64,000 nt of DNA. It comes from Arenibacter algicola (GTDB taxonomy: Bacteria; Bacteroidota; Bacteroidia; Flavobacteriales; Flavobacteriaceae). The stretch spans positions 992,001 to 1,056,000 of the forward strand of contig NZ_JPOO01000003.1 of assembly GCF_000733925.1 (NCBI RefSeq). The letters are read 5' to 3'. The notes under the pieces are model-generated. The model saw only the letters and a list, made by a program, of their open reading frames with translations. It was not told the DNA's origin and ran no database searches. Position numbers and translations under genes: made by a program. Position 1 is the stretch's first letter. Every line of letters begins with the position of its first letter. This document shows, in pieces, positions 36,163 through 48,860 of the stretch.

Positions 36163-36268
36163 AGGCGGCGGCCTACTCTCCCACTTGGTGTAGCAGTACC
36201 ATCGGCGCAGACGGGCTTAACTTCCCTGTTCGGAATGGTAAGGGGTGGGCCCCGTCGCCATGGCCACC
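36163..36268 (-). rRNA. rrf: 5S ribosomal RNA
   Basis: The minus strand reads GGTGGCCATGGCGACGGGGC at the 5' side, then the conserved CCATTCCGAACAGGGAAGTT region, and ends AGTAGGCCGCCGCC, which pairs with the 5' end. Ends are accurate to a few bases. The stretch 36269-36514 to 23S is spacer with a CCCGCGG hairpin (36492-36509). Confidence 0.95.
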
Positions 36269-36380
36269 TAAAACTGTCAGTGTTTTTCCATAACCCTTGG
36301 GCCATGGTCTGCCCGAACTGCATTGCAGGGCGGGCCACCTAAAAACTTCTATACTTTAATGTCCGGTACCCTACAGCGGG

Positions 36381-36400
36381 TGCTGAGCGTAGCCGAAGCA
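36381..36400. repeat. Short dispersed palindromic repeat in the 23S-5S spacer
   Basis: TGCTGAGCGTAGCCGAAGCA is an imperfect palindrome. Nearly identical words are, from general experience, scattered through many Bacteroidota genomes in intergenic DNA. Function is unknown. Confidence 0.5.
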
Positions 36401-36514
36401 TGACATAATAATGGGACAGGGCGGCCTTTTCGGTCGCACTTATGTAAGGTAATCTACAAGAGACGTGTTGTTAAAAAAAGGTTTGTTGCGCCCCGCGGTT
36501 TCCCGCGGGACGGC

Positions 36515-39357
<2,843 letters not shown>

Positions 39358-39590
39358 CAGACCTTTATGTTATTCGCGGGCCCATATTCCGCGGCAGCGT
39401 CCTAAGGGCCCTCTCTCGTATTCTTGTACTTTACTTTACTTTCGTGTTTCTTTTTCAGCGTACGCAAAGACCTGAATCTTTTGCGCACCCTGTCCCAATA
39501 TGTCAATGAACGTTTATCAGTCCGCAGTAACGGTATCCAGACAGCAGTACAAAACTGCTTACTGTAAACCGATTTCTGTTTACTGTTTTG

Positions 39591-39664
39591 TGGAGAATAT
39601 CGGAGTCGAACCGATGACCTCCTGCGTGCAAGGCAGGCGCTCTAGCCAGCTGAGCTAATCCCCC
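39591..39664 (-). tRNA. tRNA-Ala (anticodon TGC)
   Basis: The minus strand folds into a cloverleaf: acceptor GGGGGAT with ATTCTCC, D-arm AGCTCAGCTGG, anticodon loop CTTGCACG with TGC, and T-arm GGTTCGACTCC. CCA is not encoded. It lies in the 16S-23S spacer, as usual. Confidence 0.96.
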
Positions 39665-39816
39665 GTTTTCTTAAGTGATCAGTCAACAGTTACCAGTCAA
39701 CAAATACTTACAACGGTTACCCAACCCCTAGAATTTCCAATACTTCAATCTTAATGAACGTTTCAAAACTTTAAACTTTTAAACTTAAAACCTTGAACTT
39801 GCAGCATCGCTGCATC

Positions 39817-39891
39817 GTAGTCTCAGGCAGACTCGAACTGCCGACCTCTACATTATCAGTGTAGCGCTCTAACCAGCTGAGCTATGAGACT
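39817..39891 (-). tRNA. tRNA-Ile (anticodon GAT)
   Basis: The minus strand gives a cloverleaf with acceptor AGTCTCA paired to TGAGACT, anticodon loop CTGATAA with GAT, and T-arm AGTTCGAGTCT. CCA is not encoded. Its first 22 bases are repeated 121 bases upstream. Confidence 0.96.
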
Positions 39892-39990
39892 GTTCAAATC
39901 CCTAATAGCCTTTCTGTGGACAACCGCCCCGATAATTCCTTATAAGGGCGCCGCGCTCCCCGTCCGAACGTGCCTTTCGGCGCGGGCGGG

Positions 39991-40012
39991 TAACCAGCTG
40001 AGCTATGAGACT
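39991..40012 (-). pseudogene. Duplicated 5' fragment of tRNA-Ile
   Basis: This block is identical to the first 22 bases of the tRNA-Ile gene (39870-39891) and covers the 5' acceptor strand and D-arm. The 99 bases between the copies contain a GC-rich inverted repeat (CCGCGC near 39951 and GCGCGG near 39981) and no gene. The pattern resembles a target duplication or an rRNA-operon recombination scar. Confidence 0.7.
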
Positions 40013-40091
40013 CACTATAGTTTTTTATGTTGTAAAAACAGAAATCGAAAAAACGGGCCCTTGAAAAAGCCGACATGGGCAAATTCTCTAG

Positions 40092-41615
<1,524 letters not shown>

Positions 41616-41785
41616 TGATTCTTATATAACTTCGATCAACCCATAAAGGCATTTTTCCCGGCCCGTTATTTCGATTTCTTTTTCTGTGCCGCCTCCCCGT
41701 TTCCAAGAAGGCGGCACGCTGTCTTTACAATATATCAATGAACTTGTTTCTCTATTCTCGTTCGCCCTGTTTCCCAAAGCGGCTG

Positions 41786-41815
41786 CAAATGTACAGCCTT
41801 TTTTTTATCCGCCAA
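41786..41815 (-). promoter_or_regulatory. rRNA operon promoter P1
   Basis: On the minus strand, TTG (41815-41813), exactly 19 bases, then TACATTTG (41793-41786) is an ideal match. An A/T-rich stretch at 41816-41850 upstream could be an UP-like element. The leader to 16S is about 165 bases. Confidence 0.82.
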
Positions 41816-41936
41816 GCTTTTTTGAAAAAAAATTATTTTTTCCTTTTGCCGGACGATATCGGATACAGAACCTATATGAACGCAGTGCTCCGAACACCCT
41901 TTCCGCCAATTCCCGAATTGCTTCGTTAGCGGGGTG

Positions 41937-41966
41937 CAAATCTACCACCCTTTTTTAAATCCACAA
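41937..41966 (-). promoter_or_regulatory. rRNA operon promoter P2
   Basis: TTG (41966-41964), exactly 19 bases and TAGATTTG (41944-41937) on the minus strand repeat the P1 layout 151 bases further upstream, again with an A/T-rich flank. Confidence 0.82.
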
Positions 41967-42109
41967 GGATTTTTACAAACTTTTTTTGCCTTTTTTAAAG
42001 GCCCCCGCACAACACCCTGTCAACAAGCATCTTGCGCACGGAAATTTCCCCGAAAAAGGGAAATCAATTTAATGCTTTTTCCCATAACGGCAAAATATCG
42101 GAACGTTAA

Positions 42110-42215
42110 AATTGACGCCACCCCGCGATAGGCCTGCCCGCAGGTAGGCAGGGGCGCAGCGGCATCCCCGTAGCAAAGCAAGGGATACAGCACAGCACAC
42201 GGCCCGACAAAAGGA
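42110..42215. repeat. GC-rich dispersed repeat upstream of the rRNA operon
   Basis: CCTGCC and GGCAGG form a small palindrome at 42132-42151, followed by the word GGCGCAGCGGCATCCCCG and a related inverse word (GGGATACAGCACAGC). This type of GC-rich block recurs in Flavobacteriaceae intergenic DNA as far as I recall. No gene is visible in 41967-42278. Confidence 0.5.
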
Positions 42216-42278
42216 GGGAACGCCCAAACAATAGTCCTACAAACTTGTATTTACTTTTAAAATAAGGGATAGCCAATC

Positions 42279-42965
42279 TTATTCCTTGGACCTGTTCTGA
42301 TCTTTCCAAATATTGGTAAGGGTGGCGTAATCATATTCCAAAACAGAAGGCTGTCTTTCCAAACTGAAATCAGCGAAGGCCCGTTGCAGAATATCCTCTA
42401 TAAGGTAATCCTCGTGAACCAGATCCGGATGGAATTCTTCCTTAATACTTATGCTGAACATTTTGGCAGTAGTATTGTACCAAAAGGCACGCCAGCCACT
42501 CCGTAACTCTTTCACCAAATCGAAAGCCGTGATCCCGGTTTGCCTATAGATCAACTTCACCAAAATCTGACCTTCCGTACGCGTCAGTTTCTTTAGTTCC
42601 TCGGAGAATTCGTCTTCAATGAATTTTTGAACCTTGCGCGTAAACCTCCTTTTATGGGAATTCTTTTTTATGTGTTCCAAACTATCATTAAGTTCTACCA
42701 ACCTCTCGGCAGCCAATTTGGCATAGGGATACACCTTCATGGTTTTTCTCCTTAGAATATAATACCTTAACTTATCATTATAGGAGGAGAATTTAAGTCT
42801 ACCAAATACATAAACCTCATTTAGAGCAATGGAACTCTGAAGGACAGAGTCTCCCTCCATTATTATATATTGCTGAGCCAAGGAATCCAAAGTTTCTTCT
42901 GCAACCTGCCCAAAGCCCATAAATCCAACTACACCAAAAAGTATTACTAATAATCTTTTTCCCAT
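42279..42965 (-). CDS. DUF4294 domain-containing protein
   Basis: From the ATG at 42965 the product of 228 residues has a signal peptide (MGKRLLVILFGVVGFMGFGQ). It is then mostly helical, with the RRKTMKVYPYAKLAAERLVELND segment broken over DUF4294, a family restricted to Bacteroidota. Two earlier in-frame ATGs (42974, 42995) are possible. Function is unknown; an envelope location is inferred. Confidence 0.85.
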   Translation of the reverse strand: MGKRLLVILFGVVGFMGFGQVAEETLDSLAQQYIIMEGDSVLQSSIALNEVYVFGRLKFSSYNDKLRYYILRRKTMKVYPYAKLAAERLVELNDSLEHIKKNSHKRRFTRKVQKFIEDEFSEELKKLTRTEGQILVKLIYRQTGITAFDLVKELRSGWRAFWYNTTAKMFSISIKEEFHPDLVHEDYLIEDILQRAFADFSLERQPSVLEYDYATLTNIWKDQNRSKE

Positions 42966-43044
42966 TGCCACCATAAAATACAAAAGCCTTGCCAAAATTA
43001 ACGATAAAGAAAGAATGATATTATTAATTAAAAGTGAATATTGT

Positions 43045-43052
43045 TAAGTTTG
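43045..43052 (+). promoter_or_regulatory. -7 box of the M42 peptidase gene
   Basis: TAAGTTTG is a full match to TAnnTTTG, 18 bases before the ATG. The upstream TTG is not at the standard distance. Confidence 0.5.
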
Positions 43053-43070
43053 CATTCAAAATATACGTAA

Positions 43071-44159
43071 ATGAGCGCTAAAAAGATTCTTAACAAAAAA
43101 TCCATGGATTTTTTAGAAAAGTATTTAAATAACCCTTCCCCCACCGGATATGAGTGGGAAGGCCAGAAATTATGGATGGATTACATAAAACCCTATGTGG
43201 ATACTTTTATCACCGACACCTATGGTACCGCAGTAGGGGTTATAAATCCTGACGCAAAATACAAAGTGGTCATTGAAGGGCATTCCGATGAAATATCCTG
43301 GTATGTAAATTACATTACCGATAACGGTTTGATCTATGTGATCCGCAACGGAGGAAGCGATCACCAGATTGCACCTTCAAAATGGGTAGACATCCACACT
43401 AAAAATGGAATCGTAAAAGGAGTCTTTGGATGGCCGGCCATACACACTAGGGACAGCTCTAAGGAAGAATCCCCTAAACTGGACAACATTTTTATAGACA
43501 TAGGCGCCAAGGACAAGGCCGAAGTGGAGAAAATTGGGGTACACGTAGGATGTGTCATTACCTATCCGGATACCTTCCAAATTCTGAACAAAGACAAATT
43601 TGTTTGTCGCGCTATTGACAACAGAGTGGGCGGTTTTATGATCGCCGAGGTGGCCAGGCTGCTCAAGGAGAATAAAAAGGCACTTCCGTTCGGACTTTAT
43701 ATCACCAATTCCGTTCAGGAAGAAATTGGACTTAAAGGAGCGGAAATGATCACCCAACGAATAAAGCCCAATGTTGCCATTATCACCGATGTATGTCACG
43801 ACACCACCACTCCTATGATCGAGAAAAAGAAACAAGGTCATACTGAAATTGGCGCAGGCCCGGTAATCTCCTATGCCCCAGCGGTACAGAACAAACTTAG
43901 GGAACGAATCATTGAAACTGCTGAAGCCTCCAAAATCCCATTTCAGCGAATGGCCGCTTCAAGATATACCGGTACGGATACCGATGCCTTTGCCTATAGT
44001 AATGGTGGTGTAGCCTCGGCTCTGATATCATTGCCCCTAAGGTATATGCACACTACTGTAGAAACAGTGCATAAAGATGACGTGGAAAATGTAATTCGTT
44101 TGATCTACGAAACACTATTGAACATAAAAGAAGGCGAAACTTTTAGTTATTTTGAATAA
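43071..44159 (+). CDS. M42 family metallopeptidase
   Basis: This 362-residue aminopeptidase has the di-metal ligands and catalytic residues in context: EGHSDE, CRAIDNRVGG, NSVQEEIGLKGAE, ITDVCHDT and a late MHTTVETVH. M42 enzymes form large tetrahedral particles that trim peptides in the cytosol. It is transcribed alone and followed by a terminator. Confidence 0.93.
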   Translation: MSAKKILNKKSMDFLEKYLNNPSPTGYEWEGQKLWMDYIKPYVDTFITDTYGTAVGVINPDAKYKVVIEGHSDEISWYVNYITDNGLIYVIRNGGSDHQIAPSKWVDIHTKNGIVKGVFGWPAIHTRDSSKEESPKLDNIFIDIGAKDKAEVEKIGVHVGCVITYPDTFQILNKDKFVCRAIDNRVGGFMIAEVARLLKENKKALPFGLYITNSVQEEIGLKGAEMITQRIKPNVAIITDVCHDTTTPMIEKKKQGHTEIGAGPVISYAPAVQNKLRERIIETAEASKIPFQRMAASRYTGTDTDAFAYSNGGVASALISLPLRYMHTTVETVHKDDVENVIRLIYETLLNIKEGETFSYFE

Positions 44160-44167
44160 CACCCATC

Positions 44168-44198
44168 AAATCCTCCCTCTTGGGGAGGATTTTTTTAT
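44168..44198 (+). terminator. Terminator after the M42 peptidase gene
   Basis: AAATCCTCCC pairs with GGGAGGATTT around a 5-base loop, then a T run. Confidence 0.92.
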
Positions 44199-44228
44199 AT
44201 AGATAATAATTAAGTTAAACTTTGATAT

Positions 44229-44777
44229 ATGGACGAATTGATAGACATGCTGGATGCCGATGGTAATTATACAGGTAAATCCATAATGAAGTCGGAGGCA
44301 CATAGAAAAGGGGTTTTCCACCCTAGTATCCATGTTTGGCTATATACCAAAAACGGAGAAATACTTATTCAGCAACGCGCCATAAACAAAGATACCCATC
44401 CAGGACTTTGGGATGTATCCGTTGCCGGACATATAGGTGCCGGCGAGGATGTAACGGAGTCGGCCATTCGGGAGGTAGAAGAAGAGATAGGACTCGAAAT
44501 CACAAATGAGGACTTGAACAAAATAGGAGTATTCAAATACTCTCACCAACATCATAAAGATTTATTGGACTGTGAATTTCACCATACATTTTTATGTGAA
44601 TTGAAAGTCCCTTTGTCAAAGCTTGAAATGCAGAAAAGCGAAGTGGCCGATCTAAACTTGGTTTCAGTAGCCGCCTTCAAAAAGGAGCTGGAAAGCGAAA
44701 TACTTTCCAAGAAATATGTGCCTTACGATATGGATTATTACAACACCGTGTTGAATGCCATTAAAAAAAGACTATAG
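44229..44777 (+). CDS. Nudix hydrolase (IDI-like subfamily)
   Basis: The Nudix box is complete: Gly67, Glu73, then REVEEEIG at 81-88. The N-terminal MDELIDMLDADGNYTG and the HPSIHVWLY segment place it with the YfcD/isopentenyl-diphosphate-isomerase-like Nudix group. The substrate is unknown. Its 3' end overlaps the convergent hisS by six bases. Confidence 0.92.
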   Translation: MDELIDMLDADGNYTGKSIMKSEAHRKGVFHPSIHVWLYTKNGEILIQQRAINKDTHPGLWDVSVAGHIGAGEDVTESAIREVEEEIGLEITNEDLNKIGVFKYSHQHHKDLLDCEFHHTFLCELKVPLSKLEMQKSEVADLNLVSVAAFKKELESEILSKKYVPYDMDYYNTVLNAIKKRL

Positions 44778-46148
44778 ACCTTTGTAAAAGAGTTCAGGGG
44801 TATCCAAGCTATACGTTTTTTGCCCCCCTTTTACCATATCCTTTACCACAAATGAATTGCCGGCCAATTCCTGCTCCCCTATCAACACCACATAAGGAAC
44901 ATTCCTATTATTGGCATATTTCATTTGTTTCTGCATCTTGGCACTGGACGGATAAAGATCACATTTTATACCTGCCCGCCTTAATTGATTAACAAGTTTC
45001 AAAGAAGTTAGTGCCTCCTTAATCCCGAAATTAACACAGAGTACTTGTAAGGATTGGTCAATAGCTTCAGGGAACAGACCCAACTCTTCCAGCACTAAAT
45101 AAATACGGTCCAGACCAAAAGAGATTCCTACTCCGCTTACGTCCTTAAGTCCAAATATGCCGGTTAGGTCATCGTAACGACCGCCTCCACCGATAGACCC
45201 CATGCTTACCCCTTCCGGAGCAGCCACCTCAAATATGGCCCCGGTATAGTAATTAAGTCCCCTGGCCAAAGTAACATCTATCTTTAGATTTGCGGATTGC
45301 AACCCTAGTTCTTCCAAGGTTTCAATTATAAATCTTAACTCCCCTACTCCTTTGCTTCCTTCCTCGGAATCCTTCAGCAAGTTGTCCAAAACCGAAAGCT
45401 GTTCTAGATTAGTGCCTTTTAGTGCGAACAAGGGGGCTGCTTTATTGATTGCAACCTCAGAGATATTCTTCTCACGCATTTCCTTGGAAACTCCTTCAAT
45501 CCCTATTTTATCCAGCTTATCCAGGGCCACGGTGAAGTCGATCAATTTATCCCGTTCCCCAATTACCTCGGCGATCCCGGCCAATATCTTTCTATTATTG
45601 AGCTTAATGGTCACCCCGTCCAACTTCAAATCTGTAAAAACAGCATCGTACAATTGCACCAATTCCACTTCCTGTAATAGTGAATCTGACCCTACCACAT
45701 CGGCATCGCACTGAAAAAATTCACGAAAACGACCTTTTTGGGGTCTATCTGCACGCCATACCGGTTGGATCTGATACCTTTTAAAAGGGAAATCGATTTC
45801 ATTTTGATGCATTACCACATAACGCGCGAAAGGCACGGTAAGATCATAACGCAAGGCTTTTTCTGAAATCTTCGAAGTCAAGGCACTAGAATCTTTAGTG
45901 GAATACAACTCATCATTCACCTTATTTAAAAAATCCCCAGAATTTAAGATTTTAAAGATAAGTCGATCTCCTTCATCACCATATTTTCCCATTAAGGTTT
46001 CCGAATTTTCAAAGGACGGGGTTTCAATAGGTTGAAAACCGTAGGTCTGAAAATGTTTCTTTACCACATCAAAAATATAGTTGCGCTTATTGACCTCTGA
46101 AGGGGAAAAGTCCCTGGTTCCTTTAGGAATGGATGGTTTTTGTGCCAT
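44772..46148 (-). CDS. hisS: Histidyl-tRNA synthetase
   Basis: The 458-residue class II synthetase begins with the IPKGTRDFSPSE motif. It has motif 2 in RYQIQPVWRADRPQKGRFREF, the histidine-specific ARGLNYYTGAIFE segment, motif 3 in GISFGLDR, and the C-terminal anticodon-binding domain. It charges tRNA-His. Confidence 0.98.
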   Translation of the reverse strand: MAQKPSIPKGTRDFSPSEVNKRNYIFDVVKKHFQTYGFQPIETPSFENSETLMGKYGDEGDRLIFKILNSGDFLNKVNDELYSTKDSSALTSKISEKALRYDLTVPFARYVVMHQNEIDFPFKRYQIQPVWRADRPQKGRFREFFQCDADVVGSDSLLQEVELVQLYDAVFTDLKLDGVTIKLNNRKILAGIAEVIGERDKLIDFTVALDKLDKIGIEGVSKEMREKNISEVAINKAAPLFALKGTNLEQLSVLDNLLKDSEEGSKGVGELRFIIETLEELGLQSANLKIDVTLARGLNYYTGAIFEVAAPEGVSMGSIGGGGRYDDLTGIFGLKDVSGVGISFGLDRIYLVLEELGLFPEAIDQSLQVLCVNFGIKEALTSLKLVNQLRRAGIKCDLYPSSAKMQKQMKYANNRNVPYVVLIGEQELAGNSFVVKDMVKGGQKTYSLDTPELFYKGL

Positions 46149-46212
46149 TGTTTATAATTCTGTTGTAAATATAATGGATTGTAGAATTTTGCCTATACCG
46201 GATCAACTAAAA

Positions 46213-46683
46213 TTAACCTATTAGATCATCGAACCATTTGTAAAGCTCCCCTTTGGTAATTACAGCTCCCTGTTTTATTAAACTAAACTTATCCAGGTTT
46301 TTATCTGCCGAATACGCTTTGGAGGCGGTTAGATATTCTACAAAATCTGATTGATAGTTTTTTCTGAACCAAGAAAAACCCTCTTTGGTACTAAGATCAA
46401 TATCCGGATTCATGACTTTTACAGAAATCAGCTTCATCTCCTTTTCCTGCAGATGAAAAAAATGCATTTGCTGTGCGGATATATTTTCCAGAAACTGCAC
46501 TTTGGACAATACACCCTCCCAAATTAAATCGCTAAAAACATCCAGTTCCTCCTCCGCTACCTCCGGTTTTTCTTTCTTCAACCTTTCCCATTCGTCCCCT
46601 GTAATGGACTGCGTAGCCAAAAAATTGATAAACTCTTGGTGCAGTTCCTCTAGTTGTTGCCTTGTTAGTCTTAAGTATTTCAT
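46213..46683 (-). CDS. Conserved flavobacterial hypothetical protein (DUF6495-like)
   Basis: From the ATG at 46683 (MKYLRLTRQQ) the product has 156 residues and no signal or membrane segment. Notable features are the EEELDVFSDLIWEGVL segment and an aromatic C-terminus. I recall this family as DUF6495, function unknown. An 11-residue extension to ATG 46716 is possible. Confidence 0.75.
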   Translation of the reverse strand: MKYLRLTRQQLEELHQEFINFLATQSITGDEWERLKKEKPEVAEEELDVFSDLIWEGVLSKVQFLENISAQQMHFFHLQEKEMKLISVKVMNPDIDLSTKEGFSWFRKNYQSDFVEYLTASKAYSADKNLDKFSLIKQGAVITKGELYKWFDDLIG

Positions 46684-46773
46684 TTCGCCATTAAATTTCG
46701 AAAATGCCCTGCCCATGAAACCAGGACGGACATATGGAACAATTTTTTGTTGTGAATTTTAAGGTAATTAACA

Positions 46774-46803
46774 TAAAAAAGGCCACATAAATGCGGCCTT
46801 TCA
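46774..46803 (-). terminator. Terminator of the rpsF-rpsR-rplI operon
   Basis: AAAGGCC and GGCCTTT pair around an 11-base loop; the minus-strand side ends in a T run. Confidence 0.85.
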
Positions 46804-46823
46804 TATAACTTATCCGGATAGTA

Positions 46824-47279
46824 TTATCCTTTTGCCTCTGCAATTACTTCAAATGGGAAATCGACCACCACATCTCTGTGCAATCTTATTTGAGCATTGT
46901 AAGGACCTGTCCTTTTAACGGCTCCACCCTGAATGGATATATATCTTCTATCCAAAGAGTGCCCAGCTTTTTCCAAAGCATCCGCCAAATCTATATTGGT
47001 AATAGATCCAAACAATTTGTCTCCGGCACCCGCTTTAGCAGCTATCTTGATTTCCAATTGCTTAATAGCTTCAGCTGTTTTATTGGCAGCGTCAACAATT
47101 TTCTTCTCTTTATGAGCTCTTTGTCTTAAATTTTCAGCCAATACTTTTTTGGCTGATGGCGTAGCTAAAGAGGCCAATCCTCTAGGGATCAAGTAATTTC
47201 TACCGAAACCATTCTTTACGTTCACCAAATCATCTTTAAAACCTAAGTTTTGTACGTCTTCCTTTAATATAAGTTCCAT
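46824..47279 (-). CDS. rplI: 50S ribosomal protein L9
   Basis: The 151-residue protein starts MELILKEDVQNLGFKDDLVN and contains VKNGFGRNYLIPRGLA, the L9 signature, followed by the long central helix and C-terminal RNA-binding domain. It is the last gene of the S6-S18-L9 operon. Confidence 0.98.
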   Translation of the reverse strand: MELILKEDVQNLGFKDDLVNVKNGFGRNYLIPRGLASLATPSAKKVLAENLRQRAHKEKKIVDAANKTAEAIKQLEIKIAAKAGAGDKLFGSITNIDLADALEKAGHSLDRRYISIQGGAVKRTGPYNAQIRLHRDVVVDFPFEVIAEAKG

Positions 47280-47292
47280 CGTCCGTTTCTTT

Positions 47293-47589
47293 TTATTTTA
47301 ATAAATCGCCAACATATGGCATTAAAGCTAAATGACGCGCTCTTTTTACAGCAACGGCCACTTTACGCTGATATTTCAAGGAAGTTCCAGTAAGTCTTCT
47401 TGGAAGCAATTTACCTTGCTCATTTACCAATTTTATCAAGAAATCAGGATCTTTGTAATCTACATACTTAATACCTGATTTTTTGAAACGACAATATTTC
47501 TTTTGGGTATTGGTCTCTATATTAAGAGGAGTAAGATATCTGATCTCTCCGTCCTTTTTACCTTTTGCTTGTTGTTCTATTGATGCCAT
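47293..47589 (-). CDS. rpsR: 30S ribosomal protein S18
   Basis: The 98-residue protein has the S18 core with KYVDYKDPDFL, LPRRLTGTSLKYQRKVAVAVKRAR and LALMPY. It dimerises with S6 on the platform of the small subunit. Confidence 0.98.
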   Translation of the reverse strand: MASIEQQAKGKKDGEIRYLTPLNIETNTQKKYCRFKKSGIKYVDYKDPDFLIKLVNEQGKLLPRRLTGTSLKYQRKVAVAVKRARHLALMPYVGDLLK

Positions 47590-47594
47590 AATCC

Positions 47595-47933
47595 TTACGC
47601 TTTAGCTTTTAACTTTGTTCTTCTTCTTTCTGCCCATGATACGGCATGCTTGTCTAATTTCACAGTTAGAAAACGCATAACTCGCTCGTCCCTTCTGAAT
47701 TCCAATTCGTAAGGGGCAACAACGTCGCCTTCAGCTGTAAACTCGAACAAATGGTAAAAACCACTTTTCTTGTGTTGGATAGGATAGGCTAATTTCTTTA
47801 GCCCCCAGTTTTCTTTGGCTACCATTTTGGCACCTTTGTTAATTAAGAAATCCTCAAATTTCTTAACTGTTTCCTCTATCTGTACATCAGATAGAACGGG
47901 ATTTAGAATGAAAACAGTTTCGTAATTGTTCAT
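47595..47933 (-). CDS. rpsF: 30S ribosomal protein S6
   Basis: The 112-residue protein begins MNNYETVFILNPVLSDVQIE and contains NWGLKKLAYPIQHKKSGFYH, both typical of S6. It is the first gene of the operon and has a good promoter upstream. Confidence 0.98.
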   Translation of the reverse strand: MNNYETVFILNPVLSDVQIEETVKKFEDFLINKGAKMVAKENWGLKKLAYPIQHKKSGFYHLFEFTAEGDVVAPYELEFRRDERVMRFLTVKLDKHAVSWAERRRTKLKAKA

Positions 47934-47956
47934 ATGTTTAAAATTTTTTAAGTGTG

Positions 47957-47987
47957 CAAAAGTAATTATTTTTTATTCATATCACAA
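47957..47987 (-). promoter_or_regulatory. Promoter of the rpsF operon
   Basis: On the minus strand, TTG (47987-47985), a 20-base gap and TACTTTTG (47964-47957) fit the Bacteroidota consensus. The leader would be only about 15-20 bases, too short for a large S6:S18-binding leader. Confidence 0.7.
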
Positions 47988-48167
47988 GAAAATGAAAAAA
48001 TCTTCGTTATACCTAGAGAAAACATAAGATTGAACTTAACCAAAAACAATTAAACTATGGTCATTGCCATTTACACAACAATTACTGCAATGTTTACAAC
48101 TTTAGTTGTACATCAGCGTGATTTTTAAGTACTTTGTCGATGATTTAACCCCACAAATCAACCATTT

Positions 48168-48860
48168 ATGAAATTAAGAAGCATTATCGTGGACGACTCG
48201 TCCATGCAGCGGATGGCAGTTGCCAAACTGGTGAATAACCATCCGAATCTGGCTTTGGTAGCTGAGTACAGTAATGCCATTGAAGCCAAGAACGGCATCA
48301 AAAACAACGAAATAGATTTAATTTTCCTAGATGTAGAGATGCCAATTATCACAGGATTCGACCTATTGGAGTCCCTAGATAACAGTCCTCAGGTAATTTT
48401 GATCACCGGTAAACCGGATTATGCCCTCAAGGCATTTGATTACGATGTAACAGATTACCTTCACAAACCCATTACCCTTTCACGTTTTGACGCCTCCGTT
48501 AAGCGGGCCGTAGCTAAATACGAACAAATTAATAAGGTAACGGAAGACGAAGAACATATCTTTGTTAAGAGTAACTTGAAGAAAAGAAAGGTTATTTTAA
48601 ACGAGATAAAATGGATAGAAGCTCTGGGCGACTACATAAAACTAGTTACAGATGAGGCCAATATCGTAATTTTGTCAACAATGAAATCTTTTGAAAAACA
48701 GTTGCCGGAAGATAAGTTTTTAAGGATACACAAATCCTATATTGTCAACTTGGAGAAAGTAGAGAAGTTTAACAGCAAAAATGTAGAAGTTAGTGGAAAA
48801 CAAATACCTCTAAGTAGAAATAAGAAAACTGAATTGGCAGAGGCGCTCAATAATTTTTAA
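48168..48860 (+). CDS. LytTR-type response regulator
   Basis: The receiver domain has the acidic pair Asp9-Asp10, the phosphoacceptor Asp55 in IFLDVEMP, and a conserved K near 104 in DYLHKP. The C-terminal half (about 125-228) is a LytTR DNA-binding domain with VILSTMKSFEKQLP and FLRIHKSYIVNL. The partner would be a LytS-type sensor kinase, which is not encoded in this window. Confidence 0.94.
   Translation: MKLRSIIVDDSSMQRMAVAKLVNNHPNLALVAEYSNAIEAKNGIKNNEIDLIFLDVEMPIITGFDLLESLDNSPQVILITGKPDYALKAFDYDVTDYLHKPITLSRFDASVKRAVAKYEQINKVTEDEEHIFVKSNLKKRKVILNEIKWIEALGDYIKLVTDEANIVILSTMKSFEKQLPEDKFLRIHKSYIVNLEKVEKFNSKNVEVSGKQIPLSRNKKTELAEALNNF

Noticed and set aside
43377..43841. A 154-codon open frame opposite the M42 peptidase gene
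   Set aside because: It is a shadow of a strongly conserved gene on the plus strand.
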